From: Pontibacter virosus
Lineage (GTDB): Bacteria > Bacteroidota > Bacteroidia > Cytophagales > Hymenobacteraceae
Direction of reading: 5' to 3'
Length of the DNA: 64,000 nt
Assembly (NCBI RefSeq): GCF_003096355.1
Contig: NZ_QEKI01000018.1
Coordinates: forward strand, 1 to 64,000
Position numbers and translations under genes: made by a program. The notes under the pieces were generated by a model that was not told where the DNA came from, did not search any database, and saw nothing but the letters and a program-made list of their open reading frames with translations. Positions 8,041 through 16,662 of the stretch are shown one piece after another (position 1 is the stretch's first letter; each line of letters starts with the position of its first letter).

Positions 8041-9084
8041 ATGAGAAAACTGCTCTCTTTTCTGAAGTACAGCCTGCTTCTGGGGCTTTCCGCATTCCTG
8101 ATGTGGTATGCCCTCAAAGAACTCGACTTCGAAAAACTATGGGCAGAGCTTCAGAACATCGACTACAGCTGGCTGGCGCTCTCATTAGTCATGGGCCTGG
8201 CCGCCTACATGAGCCGGGCATACCGCTGGTACATGCAAATACGGCCTACAGGCTATACCCCTTCCTTTAGAAATACTTACAACGCCATGATGGTGGGCTA
8301 TGTGGCCAACCTCGTGCTGCCCCGTATGGGCGAGGTGGTGCGCTGCAGCATGCTCCGCCGCAGCGATGGCATACCTGTTAACAAGGCGTTCGGCACGGTC
8401 ATCGCCGAGCGCATCATCGACATGGTCATGCTGCTCCTTTTCCTGGGGCTCACCTTTCTGCTGGAGGTCAACCGCCTCCGCGATTTCCTCTTCGGTCTTT
8501 TCACGGATAAGTACGCCAGTCTGGAGCAGAGCTTCGGGTCGCTATACCTGCTGGTCGCGCTCGTCATGGCGGTCAGCATTGTCTTTCTGGTGCTGGGGTT
8601 GCTTTACCTGAACAGGCTGCGCCAAAACACCTTCTTCAGAAAGACCGTCACCTTTGTGCGCGGCATGCTGCAGGGCGTGTTCAGCATCACTAAAATCGAG
8701 AACCAGGTCGCCTTTTGGGGCCATACCTTATTTGTGTGGGCTATGTATTATGGCATGAGCCTGGTCGTGTTCTATGCTATACCTGCCACATCCGGGCTGA
8801 CGCCGGTAGCCGGGCTCTCGGTGCTCGTGATCGGGACGCTGGGAATGGCAGCGCCCGTGCAGGGTGGCGTCGGCGTGTACCACCTGCTGGTGCAAACTGT
8901 GCTGCTGCTCTACGGTGTGCCGAAAGAAGCTGGAATGGCCTATGCCCTGGTAGCGCATACTTCGCAAACACTTTTGGTAGTTGCCATGGGAGTGCTTAGT
9001 TTTATGACAGGAATGTTGCAAAAGCCAGCCGTAGCAGATGAGCTTGCGGAGGCAAACCCACCTATACATGAACTCGAAAGATAA
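8041..9084 (+). CDS. Lysylphosphatidylglycerol synthase TM-region-like (flippase-like) protein
   Basis: A 347-residue integral membrane protein of the UPF0104/LPG_synthase_TM family, with about eight hydrophobic segments. The family signature YVANLVLPRMGEVVRC near residue 90 and GTLGMAAPVQGGVGVYH near residue 270 are visible. Relatives are thought to flip lipids, and the same domain forms the N-terminal half of MprF, but the catalytic half is absent here. It follows panD closely and its end overlaps the rfaE2 start by 17 bases, so all three probably share a transcript. Confidence 0.85.
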   Translation: MRKLLSFLKYSLLLGLSAFLMWYALKELDFEKLWAELQNIDYSWLALSLVMGLAAYMSRAYRWYMQIRPTGYTPSFRNTYNAMMVGYVANLVLPRMGEVVRCSMLRRSDGIPVNKAFGTVIAERIIDMVMLLLFLGLTFLLEVNRLRDFLFGLFTDKYASLEQSFGSLYLLVALVMAVSIVFLVLGLLYLNRLRQNTFFRKTVTFVRGMLQGVFSITKIENQVAFWGHTLFVWAMYYGMSLVVFYAIPATSGLTPVAGLSVLVIGTLGMAAPVQGGVGVYHLLVQTVLLLYGVPKEAGMAYALVAHTSQTLLVVAMGVLSFMTGMLQKPAVADELAEANPPIHELER

Positions 9085-9556
9085 GATCCTATCCTTGCCC
9101 GACCTGCAGGTGCAGGTGCAGGCATGGCACAACCAGGGGCAGAAGATCGTTTTCACCAACGGCTGTTTTGATATCCTGCACCTTGGCCATGTCGACTACC
9201 TGGAAAAAGCACGACAACTTGGCGATAAATTGGTGCTCGGACTCAACACGGATGCGTCAATAAGCCGTATAAAAGGTCCAAGTCGCCCGCTACAGGACGA
9301 AATGTCACGCGCGCGGGTTATGGCATCTCTTTTGTTCGTGGATGCCGTAGTATTCTTCGATGAAGATACGCCGCTCGAACTGATCAAGGCTGTGCAGCCG
9401 GATATTTTGGTGAAGGGCGACGATTACACCATCGAAAATATAGTGGGGCAGGATGTCGTTACAGCAAGAGGAGGCGAGGTGAAAACCGTGCCGCTCGTGA
9501 AGGGCTACTCCACCACAAATGTTGTTAAAAAAATAGAGAACCAAAACAAGTTATAA
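9068..9556 (+). CDS. rfaE2: D-glycero-beta-D-manno-heptose 1-phosphate adenylyltransferase
   Basis: A 162-residue nucleotidyltransferase equal to the C-terminal (RfaE2) domain of HldE. It adenylates heptose-1-phosphate on the way to ADP-heptose for LPS core. FTNGCFDILHLGHVDYL carries the HxGH catalytic motif, and SRIKGPSRP and VKGDDYTIENI are family segments. It is a stand-alone domain without the kinase half. The start is the ATG at 9068, inside the end of the flippase-like gene; the longer frame lacks family sequence. The zinc protease gene follows 13 bases later. Confidence 0.93.
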   Translation: MNSKDKILSLPDLQVQVQAWHNQGQKIVFTNGCFDILHLGHVDYLEKARQLGDKLVLGLNTDASISRIKGPSRPLQDEMSRARVMASLLFVDAVVFFDEDTPLELIKAVQPDILVKGDDYTIENIVGQDVVTARGGEVKTVPLVKGYSTTNVVKKIENQNKL

Positions 9557-9569
9557 TTAGGAGAAAGCT

Positions 9570-10250
9570 ATGGCTGGAATATATTTAATAGGTATCCTCT
9601 TCATGGGCCTCAGCATGTGGGTAAGCTGGAGACTGAAGAGCAAGTTTAAGAAGTACTCGGAAATTCCGTTGCAATCGGGCTACACTGGCCGCGAGATTGC
9701 CCAAATGATGCTGGCCGATAACGGTATACACGATGTGAAAGTGATATCGGTAGCTGGCCGTCTGACAGACCACTACAACCCGGCTGACAAGACAGTAAAC
9801 CTGAGTGAGTATGTGTACGAAGCACGCAGCGCGGCTGCGGCAGCGGTAGCAGCGCACGAATGCGGTCACGCCGTGCAGCACGCCAAAGCCTACAGCTTCC
9901 TGAAGTTCCGCTCGGCCATGGTGCCGGCGCTGAGCATTGCCTCGCGCTACATGCAGTGGATCATCCTGATCGGTATCCTGATGCTGCAGACGACGCCAAT
10001 TCCGCTGACGATCGGTGTGGCGCTGTTTGGCCTTACCACTATCTTCAGCTTTGTAACACTGCCTGTTGAGTTTGACGCCAGTAAGCGCGCGCTTGCCTGG
10101 ATCAGCTCCAATAACATTGTGACGCAGCAAGAGCTGGCCATGTCAAAAGACGCGTTGAAGTGGGCAGCCCTGACCTATGTGGTCGCTGCACTTGGTTCAC
10201 TGGCTACGCTATTGTACTATGTGTCGCTGCTGATGGGTCGCCGAGACTAA
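9570..10250 (+). CDS. Membrane zinc metallopeptidase (YugP-like)
   Basis: A 226-residue membrane protein of the neutral zinc metallopeptidase family (YugP type). An N-terminal membrane anchor is followed by the zinc site HECGH at residues 96-100 in AAHECGHAVQHA. Hydrophobic segments follow near 120-165 and 190-220. FDASKRAL supplies a further conserved segment seen in the family. Substrates are unknown. It closes the panD-rfaE2 gene run and is followed by an intrinsic terminator. Confidence 0.88.
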   Translation: MAGIYLIGILFMGLSMWVSWRLKSKFKKYSEIPLQSGYTGREIAQMMLADNGIHDVKVISVAGRLTDHYNPADKTVNLSEYVYEARSAAAAAVAAHECGHAVQHAKAYSFLKFRSAMVPALSIASRYMQWIILIGILMLQTTPIPLTIGVALFGLTTIFSFVTLPVEFDASKRALAWISSNNIVTQQELAMSKDALKWAALTYVVAALGSLATLLYYVSLLMGRRD

Positions 10251-10280
10251 GCTGGTTACGATGCAACTTATCCATTAAAT

Positions 10281-10320
10281 AAAGCGCCATCCGTTCGTTC
10301 AGAGCGGATGGCGCTTTTGT
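10281..10320 (+). terminator. Intrinsic terminator after the zinc protease
   Basis: A 13-bp perfect stem (10281-10293 with 10305-10317) ends in a T-run. Confidence 0.88.
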
Positions 10321-10393
10321 GTTATTGCACTAATTAAAACAGCTGCCTAACAAATATTAGTTAGGAGGGTTATATAAATATTACCAAATTTCA

Positions 10394-10401
10394 TAGTTTT
10401 G
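10394..10401 (+). promoter_or_regulatory. Candidate -7 element for acyl-CoA dehydrogenase
   Basis: TAGTTTTG matches TAnnTTTG, about 42 bases before the ATG at 10443. The -33 half is not convincing. Confidence 0.4.
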
Positions 10402-10442
10402 TACTATAGTCTATTAATAGCAGTCCTTTTATATATAAAAGC

Positions 10443-11582
10443 ATGAATTTTCAATTAACTGAAGAACATTTAGCGGTGCAGGCCGCTGCCCGTGAGTTTG
10501 CACAAACAGAGTTACTGCCTGGCGTAATCGAGCGTGATGAACACCAGAAGTTCCCTGCTGAGCAGATCAAGAAAATGGGAGAGCTTGGCTTCATGGGTAT
10601 GATGGTGGACCCGAAATACAATGGTGGTGGCATGGATACCATCTCTTATGTGCTGGCCATGGAAGAGATCTCTAAAGTAGATGCTTCTGCTTCTGTCGTG
10701 ATGTCAGTGAACAACTCGCTGGTATGCTGGGGCCTGGAGAAATACGGCACGGAAGAGCAAAAGCAAAAATACCTCACCCGTCTGGCAACAGGCGAGATCA
10801 TCGGTGCTTTCTGTCTTTCTGAGCCAGAGGCCGGTTCTGACGCCACCTCGCAGCGCACCACCGCCGAAGATAAAGGCGACTATTACCTGCTGAACGGCAC
10901 CAAAAACTGGATCACAAACGGTAGCACGGCTTCTGTATACCTGGTGATCGCACAGACAGACCCAGAGAAGAAACACCGTGGTATCAACGCGTTTATCGTT
11001 GAGCGCGGCATGGAAGGCTTCCAGGTAGGCCTGAAGGAAAACAAGCTGGGCATCCGCGGCTCTGACACCCACTCTCTGATGTTCACGGACGTGAAAGTGC
11101 CAAAAGAGAACCGCATTGGCGAAGACGGCTTCGGCTTTAAGTTCGCAATGTCCACGCTGGCGGGCGGCCGTATTGGTATCGCTTCGCAGGCATTGGGTAT
11201 AGCTTCTGGCGCTTACGAGCTGGCGGTGAAGTACTCAAAAGAGCGCAAGGCATTCGGTGTGGAAATTTCGAAGCACCAGGCAATACAGTTCAAGCTGGCT
11301 GACATGGCCACCAACATTGAGGCCGCCCGCATGCTTTGCCTAAAGGCTGCTTACCACAAAGATACGCACCAGGATTACGGCATGTCCGGTGCAATGGCGA
11401 AGCTGTTCGCATCCAAAGTTGCGATGGATACAACTGTAGAAGCAGTGCAGGTACATGGCGGATACGGTTTCGTGAAAGAGTACCATGTGGAGCGTTTGAT
11501 GCGTGATGCTAAAATCACACAAATCTATGAGGGTACTTCTGAGATCCAGAAAATAGTAATTTCAAGAGAATTACTAAAGTAA
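10443..11582 (+). CDS. Acyl-CoA dehydrogenase (short/branched-chain type)
   Basis: A 379-residue FAD enzyme that makes enoyl-CoA from acyl-CoA and passes electrons to ETF. The N-terminal helical domain, the FCLSEPEAGSDA flavin segment, WITNGS and the C-terminal RDAKITQIYEGTSEIQ are all present. The catalytic base is predicted to be E363 in IYEGTSE, the position used by short-chain and many branched-chain members. The exact chain-length preference cannot be read. It stands as a single gene with its own promoter, followed by an AraC regulator. Confidence 0.96.
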   Translation: MNFQLTEEHLAVQAAAREFAQTELLPGVIERDEHQKFPAEQIKKMGELGFMGMMVDPKYNGGGMDTISYVLAMEEISKVDASASVVMSVNNSLVCWGLEKYGTEEQKQKYLTRLATGEIIGAFCLSEPEAGSDATSQRTTAEDKGDYYLLNGTKNWITNGSTASVYLVIAQTDPEKKHRGINAFIVERGMEGFQVGLKENKLGIRGSDTHSLMFTDVKVPKENRIGEDGFGFKFAMSTLAGGRIGIASQALGIASGAYELAVKYSKERKAFGVEISKHQAIQFKLADMATNIEAARMLCLKAAYHKDTHQDYGMSGAMAKLFASKVAMDTTVEAVQVHGGYGFVKEYHVERLMRDAKITQIYEGTSEIQKIVISRELLK

Positions 11583-11740
11583 TTTGGCACTTAAACCTTT
11601 GTTCCTGTGTTATTTAGGCTAAGGATATGGTTTATTGAATTAAAATTAAATATTTAAAATATTTTGAATTTTATAAAGATTAGCCTAGCTTTAGGACAAA
11701 ATTAAAGGGTTTATAGTATAAAAGTTAGTTGGTAACACAC

Positions 11741-12664
11741 ATGGAAGATTACAATAAGATTATTGAGTCGCTTGGGGTGCGATTCATTAAAGCGAAAAAT
11801 CTGGTGTTGCAGCAGCCGTTCTCGGTTCGCAACTACTACGACGTAGGCAACAACCTGATTCTGCTTCATAAGGGTACAATTTTCTTTGGTGAAGAGGAAC
11901 AGATGGTAGAAGAGGGCGAACTGCTCTTTATACCGGGTGGACGCAGCACAAAGGTAACCTATGGTTCCACTGACGGCCGCTCCATCACAAATGATGATCT
12001 GATCACCAACAGAGAAAAGTTCTTTAAGAGCAACAACGACCTCGACCTGATCGGCGACGCCGAAGAGAGCCACAGCTATGTGAGCTTCGAAGCGAAAGTG
12101 TTTGATTCTGTTAACTTCTTTGCATCGCTTGACCTGCCTGCCTTCCTGATCTCAGGAAACAACAAGCTGGCTAACCTGGTGATCAAAGTGGTGGAAGAGA
12201 ACATCCAGGACCTGCCTGGCAAGGAACGTCTGATCAGCATCTACACCGAGAACATCGTGGTAGAGATTGTTCGCCACATTCTGCGCAACAAAATGTTTGT
12301 GGAGCAATTGGCTACGAACAGCACGTACTTCAAAGACCCTCGTCTCATCGACCTGTTCAACTACATTAAGGAGAACCTGGGTGGCGACCTGTCTAACAAA
12401 GTGCTTTCCAACGTTGCCAACGTTTCTGAGGACTATGTAGGTCAGTACTTCAAAATGCTGACAGGCATCAACCCACAGGACTACATTGAATACCAGCGTA
12501 TGGAGCGCGCCGTGTTCCTGCTTCGTACTACGAAGAAGAGCATCCGCGAAATCGGGAAAGACGTGGGTTACAAAGACACAGCTTACTTCTGCCGTCGCTT
12601 CAAGATGATGTTCGGTATACCTGCCGGTAAGATGCGCCGTCGCGAATCAGCGATGAACATCTAA
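11741..12664 (+). CDS. AraC-family transcriptional regulator
   Basis: A 307-residue regulator with an N-terminal cupin-like sensor region (about residues 15-90) and a C-terminal AraC DNA-binding domain (about 205-300), where the two helix-turn-helix units include NVSEDYVGQYFKMLTGINP and SIREIGKDVGYKDTAYFCRRFK. The ATG at 11741 is preferred to a TTG 12 bases upstream. The gene follows the acyl-CoA dehydrogenase by 158 bases, so a regulatory link is possible but unproven. Its end overlaps the end of the convergent GGGP synthase gene by 18 bases. Confidence 0.92.
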   Translation: MEDYNKIIESLGVRFIKAKNLVLQQPFSVRNYYDVGNNLILLHKGTIFFGEEEQMVEEGELLFIPGGRSTKVTYGSTDGRSITNDDLITNREKFFKSNNDLDLIGDAEESHSYVSFEAKVFDSVNFFASLDLPAFLISGNNKLANLVIKVVEENIQDLPGKERLISIYTENIVVEIVRHILRNKMFVEQLATNSTYFKDPRLIDLFNYIKENLGGDLSNKVLSNVANVSEDYVGQYFKMLTGINPQDYIEYQRMERAVFLLRTTKKSIREIGKDVGYKDTAYFCRRFKMMFGIPAGKMRRRESAMNI

Positions 12665-13411
12665 GGCTAGATTATAAGAAGCTATTGTATGAGAAACCTC
12701 GGCCAGAAAGCCGGGGTTTTTTTCTATGTGGTTGCCAACCACTATCACGTCGGCTCCAGCCTCCAGGGCTGCTTTTGCTTTGGCTGCTGTGTCGATGCCT
12801 CCTCCCACAATAATGGGCACCTCTACCGACTGGCGCACCGCTTTGATCATGTCAGCGCTGACAGGTTGCAACGCGCCGCTGCCGCCATCCAGGTATATGT
12901 AGCGCAAGCCGAGCAACTCACCGGCCATGGCGGTGCAGGCAGCAATAGCTGGCTTGTCGTAAGGTATAGGCATGGTGCCGCTCATGTATGAAGCGGTGGT
13001 CTGACGGCCGGTGTCAACGAGGACGTAGCCGGTTGGGTATACCTGCAGTGCGCTGGCCTTGAGGATAGGAGCCGAAAGCACATGCTGGCCGATCAGGAAG
13101 TCAGGGTTGCGGCCCGAGATAAGGGAAAGAAGCAGAATGCCGTCGGCCTGTTTGTCGATGTGCAGGCTGTTGCTTGGGAAAAGGATAACCGGAATGCTGC
13201 TGTTCTCTTTGATGAGCCGGATGATACCGGCCTGGTTGTCGGTGGTGATGAGGCTGCCGCCGACAAAGAAAAAATCTACCTGGTGGGTTTCGCTTAAAGA
13301 GAGCAGGTTCAGGCAGGAAGCTTCGTCCAGGTTATCGGGGTCGATCAGGACGGCAAAGTGCTTTCTGCCTGGCTCATGCTGCTGTCTGTTACAAAGGTTG
13401 TTGAATGGCAT
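12647..13411 (-). CDS. Geranylgeranylglyceryl phosphate synthase
   Basis: A 254-residue TIM-barrel protein of the GGGPS/PcrB family, which ether-links a polyprenyl diphosphate to glycerol-1-phosphate. Family segments are FAVLIDPDNL, FFVGGSL, ILFPSN, YVLVDTGR, YLDGGSGA, IIVGGGI and ADVIVVGNHIE. Bacteroidota members belong to the larger GGGPS group and are known to make GGGP, but the lipid product in these bacteria is unclear. The ATG at 13411 is used; a TTG at 13435 is the alternative. The start lies inside the end of the upstream hypothetical gene (stop at 13389), indicating a shared transcript. Confidence 0.92.
   Translation of the reverse strand: MPFNNLCNRQQHEPGRKHFAVLIDPDNLDEASCLNLLSLSETHQVDFFFVGGSLITTDNQAGIIRLIKENSSIPVILFPSNSLHIDKQADGILLLSLISGRNPDFLIGQHVLSAPILKASALQVYPTGYVLVDTGRQTTASYMSGTMPIPYDKPAIAACTAMAGELLGLRYIYLDGGSGALQPVSADMIKAVRQSVEVPIIVGGGIDTAAKAKAALEAGADVIVVGNHIEKNPGFLAEVSHTIASYNLALDVHR
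12695..12722 (+). terminator. Terminator of the AraC gene inside the convergent coding end
   Basis: An 8-bp stem (12695-12702 with 12711-12718, one G-T pair) is followed by a T-run. It ends the AraC transcript while lying within the last codons of the GGGP synthase gene on the other strand. Confidence 0.65.
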
Positions 13412-14015
13412 CCTCTTCTGGAATGGTATAAGCAATGGTCTCTATTTCAGTCACCTCGATAGGTGCTGCTGCAATATCGCTATTTTTAGAAACAGTGCTT
13501 AAGTATTCCTCTACCTTTTTCGTAAGGTATACAAGGAGCAAGGCCATTACCTGCTGACTAATGACATGCATTAGCTCAGAATTAACGAAGCTCCTGGAGA
13601 TGCCGGTTTGTTGCTGCGGCTTATGCTGCGCATACGGCATGCGCTCAGAAGATAAGGTATACGCATCTTCCTGCTCGTGGACAAAAGAGTCGTATCCGGG
13701 CAGGTCTACATTGCTAGCAGTATAGCCGGATTCCTGTTCATACGCATACCTGTTAAAGCCAAGGGCGTCCGTCTGTTTTCTAGCAGCCTTCTTGCTCTTT
13801 AGCGTCTTAACTTTTTTTTTACCGCCGCTAAACAGGCTCCTGAGCAGTAGGCCTGCCACCAGTACACCACCCGCAATAGCAAGCTTCTTGCCGATTTGCT
13901 GGCCCTGTGTTTTTATCTGGTCCACGTCACCCATTAGCGCCCTTTTATATTCTTCTTTCTGGCGCTCCAGCAGTTCCCGTTCATTGTCGAACAAGGGGTT
14001 TGTTATCTCGCTCAT
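13389..14015 (-). CDS. Hypothetical single-pass membrane protein
   Basis: A 208-residue protein I do not recognise. Residues 1-40 are charged and probably helical (NERELLERQKEEYKRAL). One membrane segment lies near 47-62 (LAIAGGVLVAGLLLRSLF), followed by a lysine-rich stretch (GGKKKVKTLKSKKAARK) and a polar tail. A second hydrophobic stretch occurs near 165 (VMALLLVYLTKKVEEYL). It overlaps the holin-family gene upstream by 4 bases and the GGGP synthase gene downstream by 23 bases, so it is the middle gene of a three-gene unit. Confidence 0.75.
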   Translation of the reverse strand: MSEITNPLFDNERELLERQKEEYKRALMGDVDQIKTQGQQIGKKLAIAGGVLVAGLLLRSLFSGGKKKVKTLKSKKAARKQTDALGFNRYAYEQESGYTASNVDLPGYDSFVHEQEDAYTLSSERMPYAQHKPQQQTGISRSFVNSELMHVISQQVMALLLVYLTKKVEEYLSTVSKNSDIAAAPIEVTEIETIAYTIPEEDAIQQPL

Positions 14016-14386
14016 ATCTGATTTTCTCTTTTATCGGTTTTATAGATGGTATTGTCCAAAGCCTTGTCTGCCATACCTTGAAACACTTTCTTGTCGAGAC
14101 CTATTAGCAGTATAACAAGCACCACCACATAGAACAGGGCAATAATTCCGAAGCCCCAGAAAGAGCTGTCGAGCAGGTGGTTTAGCAGCAGTCCCAGAAA
14201 AATGCTCACAAACAGAAAGCTCATCAGGCCGAAAAAGCCCAGTAACACCCCATGTATAGCACCCACCATGGCTGCCTTCATCTTTTCCTGTATCTCAAGC
14301 CGTATAATGTCTATGCGGGTATCGATGTACCCCATCAGGTTCTCGATAAGGTTGGTGCTTTTTTCTCTTGTGCCGTTGTCGTTCAT
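14012..14386 (-). CDS. Phage holin-like (DUF1469) membrane protein
   Basis: A 124-residue protein with a basic amphipathic N-terminal helix (LIENLMGYIDTRIDIIRLEIQEKMKAAM) and two long membrane segments near 43-70 and 78-100. This is the pattern of the Phage_holin_3_6 / DUF1469 group found in ordinary bacterial chromosomes. No other phage gene is nearby, so a lysis role is unlikely and an envelope role is more plausible. It is the first gene of the unit leading to the GGGP synthase. Confidence 0.8.
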   Translation of the reverse strand: MNDNGTREKSTNLIENLMGYIDTRIDIIRLEIQEKMKAAMVGAIHGVLLGFFGLMSFLFVSIFLGLLLNHLLDSSFWGFGIIALFYVVVLVILLIGLDKKVFQGMADKALDNTIYKTDKRENQI

Positions 14387-14539
14387 AGTGCCCAGCTTTT
14401 TTAGTGCTTTTTCTGTATACGCTAGTATATTAAATTATGTACGGAAGATACAATCCAGTTAAAGTTGTAGTACGGAATTTGCTGTATCTTGTCCGTGTTT
14501 ACTTAACTTAAGTATTACTTTTTTGTTACATTAGCCTCC

Positions 14540-15637
14540 TTGGATCATAACTTATATAGCATTCTGGGCGTGAGTCCCATGGCGTCGGCGCAGGAGATCA
14601 AACTGGCTTACAAGCAGCTGGCTTTGAAGTATCACCCTGACCGTAACCCGGGCGATGCGCGAGCCGAGGAATTGTTCAAGGTTGTTAACTCTGCTTACCA
14701 GACTTTGTCAGATCCGGGCAAACGCGCGCGCTATGACCTGCGCCTGCAGTACCTGCGCGAGCAGCGGCAGGCAATTCGCCAGCACCAGCCCTACCATAAT
14801 GCCCGCTACCGACAGACCCGGCCGCCTGCTCCCGTATCGGAGCGTCACTACCAGAACATACCCCGCCGCGAAGGCCGCCGCTTTGTGCGCAAGGATCTCT
14901 ACATCACGCTCGGCTTTTTCGCTTTTATGTTTGTGTTCAGTGTGCTGCTCAAGTCCACCATGGACTACATTACGGGCGAGGACAGGTATAAGACGGCCCT
15001 CAGCTACATTGAGCACGGCAAGTATAGCAGTGCGCATAGCCTGCTGAATGATGCCATCTATTTCCGGCCGAAACACGCCGATGCCTACCTGACAAGAGCG
15101 AGCATCTCGATGAATGTGTATGAAAATTACCGCGCGGCTGTGGAGGACCTGAACCAGGTGATTGCGCTGCAGGACAGGCCCTCTGCGGAAGTGTTTATGA
15201 TGCGGGGCAAGAGCCTCGCCAAACTCGAGAAATATCCTGAGGCTGAGAGGGATTTTGGTATAGCCCTTACGCTCGACAGCACACTGCACACGGCGCAGTT
15301 GGATAGGGGGGAAGTACGTTTATTTTACCTGCAGAAGTATGAGCCGGCTATAGCCGATTTTACCAGTTTTCTGCGCTATACCTCTAAAGGCGAATCATGG
15401 GCAAATGCCTTGACCTTCCGGGGCTTCGGGTACTACAAAACTGGGGACTATGTTGCCTCAGAAGCAGACTATCGAAAGGTACTGCAGGCTGACAACGCCA
15501 ATGGCCGGGTGTACTACCTGCTCGGTCGCACCGAGCTGGAACAGGCGCAGCCCGACTCCGCCTGCGCACACTTCACCGAGGCCTACCGCCTGGGCTACTC
15601 CGCGGCCCTGCTGGAGCTTCGGGTCAATTGTCGCTAG
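14540..15637 (+). CDS. DnaJ-domain membrane protein with TPR repeats
   Basis: A 365-residue protein with an N-terminal J domain whose HPD motif (H32-D34) would stimulate an Hsp70 ATPase. A basic linker and one membrane segment near 118-135 ([17 protein letters not shown]) follow, then TPR-type helical repeats from about 145 to the end. It probably recruits DnaK to the membrane, with the TPR part on the other side. The start is TTG: an in-frame TAA lies 36 bases upstream with no ATG between, and the J domain begins at once. It overlaps the convergent TlpA-like gene by 4 bases. Confidence 0.88.
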   Translation: MDHNLYSILGVSPMASAQEIKLAYKQLALKYHPDRNPGDARAEELFKVVNSAYQTLSDPGKRARYDLRLQYLREQRQAIRQHQPYHNARYRQTRPPAPVSERHYQNIPRREGRRFVRKDLYITLGFFAFMFVFSVLLKSTMDYITGEDRYKTALSYIEHGKYSSAHSLLNDAIYFRPKHADAYLTRASISMNVYENYRAAVEDLNQVIALQDRPSAEVFMMRGKSLAKLEKYPEAERDFGIALTLDSTLHTAQLDRGEVRLFYLQKYEPAIADFTSFLRYTSKGESWANALTFRGFGYYKTGDYVASEADYRKVLQADNANGRVYYLLGRTELEQAQPDSACAHFTEAYRLGYSAALLELRVNCR

Positions 15638-16140
15638 AAGTATTTTAGCAGCTTCTTCTGCATTTTCTCACTGTCCCAGGTCTGCCCTGCCAGGTAAATG
15701 TCCTCCACCTCTCCGCGCGGGTTTAATATGTAAGTAGTCGGGTATACCGTTAGTTGCTGATTGGCCAGCGGGGTGTTGGCCTTGAGATAGGTAAAGGCAT
15801 AAGTCTGTCGGCTACGGAACTTCAACAGTTTCTCCATCTCCTCGTCCGACACGGTAACGACGGCTATCTTATCAGGGTGCAGCTGCTGGAGGCGGTCCAT
15901 GGAGGGCATTTCTTCGATGCAGGGCTTGCACCAGGTAGCCCACACGTTCAGCAGCAGCACCCTTCCTTTATACTTGTCGATCGATATAGGCTCACCCTGC
16001 AGGTTGGTAAGCTGCAGTGCCTGCCAGTTAACACGTTGCGGCACGGTCTGGTTGAGCATGTAAAAGGCAAATACGGCAATAAGGCTCGTTACGGCAAAGC
16101 CCACGGCATAGGCAGTCCAAAAGGTTTGGCGGCGGGTCAT
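15634..16140 (-). CDS. TlpA-like thioredoxin-fold protein
   Basis: A 168-residue membrane-anchored thiol-disulfide protein. One N-terminal membrane segment (about 9-29) places the thioredoxin fold in the periplasm. The active site is WCKPC (C71, C74) and the conserved cis-proline is in VYPTTYIL. Likely roles are reduction of apocytochrome c or other periplasmic thiols. A 36-codon gene for a small membrane protein ends 3 bases before its start. Confidence 0.92.
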   Translation of the reverse strand: MTRRQTFWTAYAVGFAVTSLIAVFAFYMLNQTVPQRVNWQALQLTNLQGEPISIDKYKGRVLLLNVWATWCKPCIEEMPSMDRLQQLHPDKIAVVTVSDEEMEKLLKFRSRQTYAFTYLKANTPLANQQLTVYPTTYILNPRGEVEDIYLAGQTWDSEKMQKKLLKYF

Positions 16141-16143
16141 GGC

Positions 16144-16254
16144 TTAGACTTGGATATTCTGGATGAAGTACATGTAAATGAGCGCAAGCAGGAGCACGGT
16201 ACCGATGCCGGCAGACATACCTGCAAAAATAGCGCTCCAGAAAGTTTTTTTCAT
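16144..16254 (-). CDS. Small single-pass membrane protein (36 residues)
   Basis: A short frame from the ATG at 16254 to a TAA at 16144-16146. The product has a lysine-positive start (MKKTFW), then one continuous hydrophobic helix of about 28 residues, and a short polar tail (QNIQV). It ends only 3 bases before the TlpA-like start, as in a translationally coupled operon. I do not recognise a family. Codon composition and placement argue for a real gene, but its size makes this uncertain. Confidence 0.55.
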   Translation of the reverse strand: MKKTFWSAIFAGMSAGIGTVLLLALIYMYFIQNIQV

Positions 16255-16374
16255 GGGAGCGAAAGATGTTGTAACAGCTAAGATACTAAAATGCAGGAAG
16301 AATTGCAGCCCGAAAACATTTTAGACAACCAGTGGCTTATTATGAAGTATAGTAGGGCAGTAGAAACGAGAAGG

Positions 16375-16414
16375 GTATAAAAAAGAAAACCCTTACCGGT
16401 TAGGGTAAGGGTTT
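16375..16414 (-). terminator. Terminator after tRNA-Phe
   Basis: An 11-bp perfect stem (16387-16397 with 16404-16414) lies just past the tRNA 3-prime end and leads into a T-rich tract on the minus strand. Confidence 0.8.
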
Positions 16415-16421
16415 AAGCTGG

Positions 16422-16494
16422 TGGTGATGATTGGAATCGAACCAACGACACAAGGATTTTCAGTCCTTTGCTCTACCAACTGAGCTACATCACC
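16422..16494 (-). tRNA. tRNA-Phe (anticodon GAA)
   Basis: A 73-base cloverleaf without encoded CCA. The acceptor stem GGTGATG/CATCACC is perfect, the anticodon loop is CTGAAAA in a 5-bp stem AAGGA/TCCTT, and the T-loop is TTCGATT. The discriminator base is A. Confidence 0.98.
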
Positions 16495-16662
16495 AGCTCT
16501 GTTGTTACCCCGTCTTTCGAAAGAGTATGCAAAAGTAGTAACCAAATTCGAAGACGCAAACTTTCGGGCAAAAATATTTTAAAAAAGTGCCTCTGTATAC
16601 GTTTGTTCTCACTTTTCTGCTATCTTTATCTATGAATTGGTATGTATAACGAATAATTCACC

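Noticed and set aside
14012..14386. Prophage remnant suggested by the holin-like protein
   Set aside because: No integrase, capsid, tail or lysis gene is nearby. DUF1469 proteins are common in non-phage operons.
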